A DNA stretch of 6,066 nucleotides from JAZNOQ01 sp045589215. GTDB taxonomy: Bacteria; Bacillota; Clostridia; Oscillospirales; CAG-272. Each line of letters starts with the position of its first letter. Position 1 is the first letter of the stretch. The DNA lies in assembly GCA_045589215.1 (NCBI GenBank), contig JAZNOQ010000041.1, positions 1-6,066 on the forward strand, read 5' to 3'. Shown here piece by piece: positions 5,893 to 6,066 of the stretch. Under the pieces are notes generated by a model. It saw nothing but the letters and a program-made list of their open reading frames with translations, had not been told where the DNA came from and did no database searches. Made by a program: the position numbers and the translations under genes.

Positions 5893-5910
5893 TATTTTGT
5901 TTTCAAAATA
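5893..5910 (-). other. AT-rich hairpin after the surface-protein gene
   Basis: TATTTTG and CAAAATA arms (7 bp) surround the loop AAAA on the minus strand, 21 nt after the stop codon and just before the GC-rich hairpin. It is too AT-rich to be a strong terminator alone, but could be part of the gene's 3' end signal. Confidence 0.35.
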
Positions 5911-5931
5911 CTAAGTTCAAAGAAGAAACGA

Positions 5932-6066
5932 TCATTCCTCGTCCTCTTTTTTCTTAATAGCAACTGCCGCAGGAAGAATCGCCGCAAGCACTACGATTGC
6001 CGCCGTTCCGCTGACGACCGATCCGCAGCCCGAACCCTCTTCGCCGTCTGCGCCGTTGCCCGCGCC
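5932..6066 (-). CDS. C-terminal 44 residues of a probable membrane-anchored surface protein, 5' end outside the window
   Basis: The frame enters at the right edge and stops at a TGA at 5934-5932. The visible part begins with a Gly/Ala/Asp/Glu-rich spacer, then GSGCGSVVSG, a hydrophobic stretch of about 17 residues (TAAIVVLAAILPAAVAI) and a charged end, KKKEDEE. This tripartite plan of motif, membrane segment and basic cluster is that of a C-terminal cell-surface sorting or anchoring signal. It has no LPXTG. The Cys-Gly-Ser just before the membrane segment recalls tails of extracellular proteins in uncultured Clostridia, and more distantly the Cys-containing CTERM families. The function of the missing main body cannot be judged. 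The gene is independent of infC, because hairpins and a strong promoter lie between them. Confidence 0.72.
   Translation of the reverse strand, partial: GAGNGADGEEGSGCGSVVSGTAAIVVLAAILPAAVAIKKKEDEE

Overview
The window reads as chromosomal core sequence from a Firmicutes bacterium, most likely an uncultured gut-type member of class Clostridia. The grounds are the infC-rpmI-rplT operon, the dprA-topA pair, a consensus sigma-A promoter, strong AGGAGG-type ribosome binding sites, and a Cys-Gly-Ser plus membrane-anchor C-terminus at the right edge. The taxon is an inference. Every supported gene lies on the minus strand, so transcription runs from high to low coordinates. The long plus-strand frames are antisense shadows.

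Layout in transcription order. 6066-5932: the last 44 residues of a probable surface protein, followed by an AT-rich and a GC-rich hairpin. 5805-5586: a promoter with perfect -35 and -10 boxes and 17-bp spacing, then a structured leader of about 185 nt containing a terminator-like hairpin with a U-tract. 5585-4323: infC (IF3), which starts with the non-standard codon ATT, then rpmI (L35) and rplT (L20). The operon closes with an intrinsic terminator at 4213-4246. 4165-3254: a SpoU/TrmH-family 2'-O-ribose RNA methyltransferase. 3253-3113: a 141-nt intergenic region with a 44-bp perfect duplication of the 3' end of the methyltransferase gene. 3112-1754: dprA. 1669-1: topA, truncated by the window edge after 556 codons.

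The right half makes an initiation factor and two large-subunit proteins, and in Bacillus this operon is controlled by L20 acting on the leader. The methyltransferase probably modifies rRNA or tRNA. DprA and TopA act on DNA, respectively loading RecA on incoming single strands and relaxing negative supercoils.

I found no novel multi-gene system here. The points most worth following up are the 44-bp repeat, which also encodes the tail of the methyltransferase, the attenuator-like infC leader, and the C-terminal anchor at the window edge.
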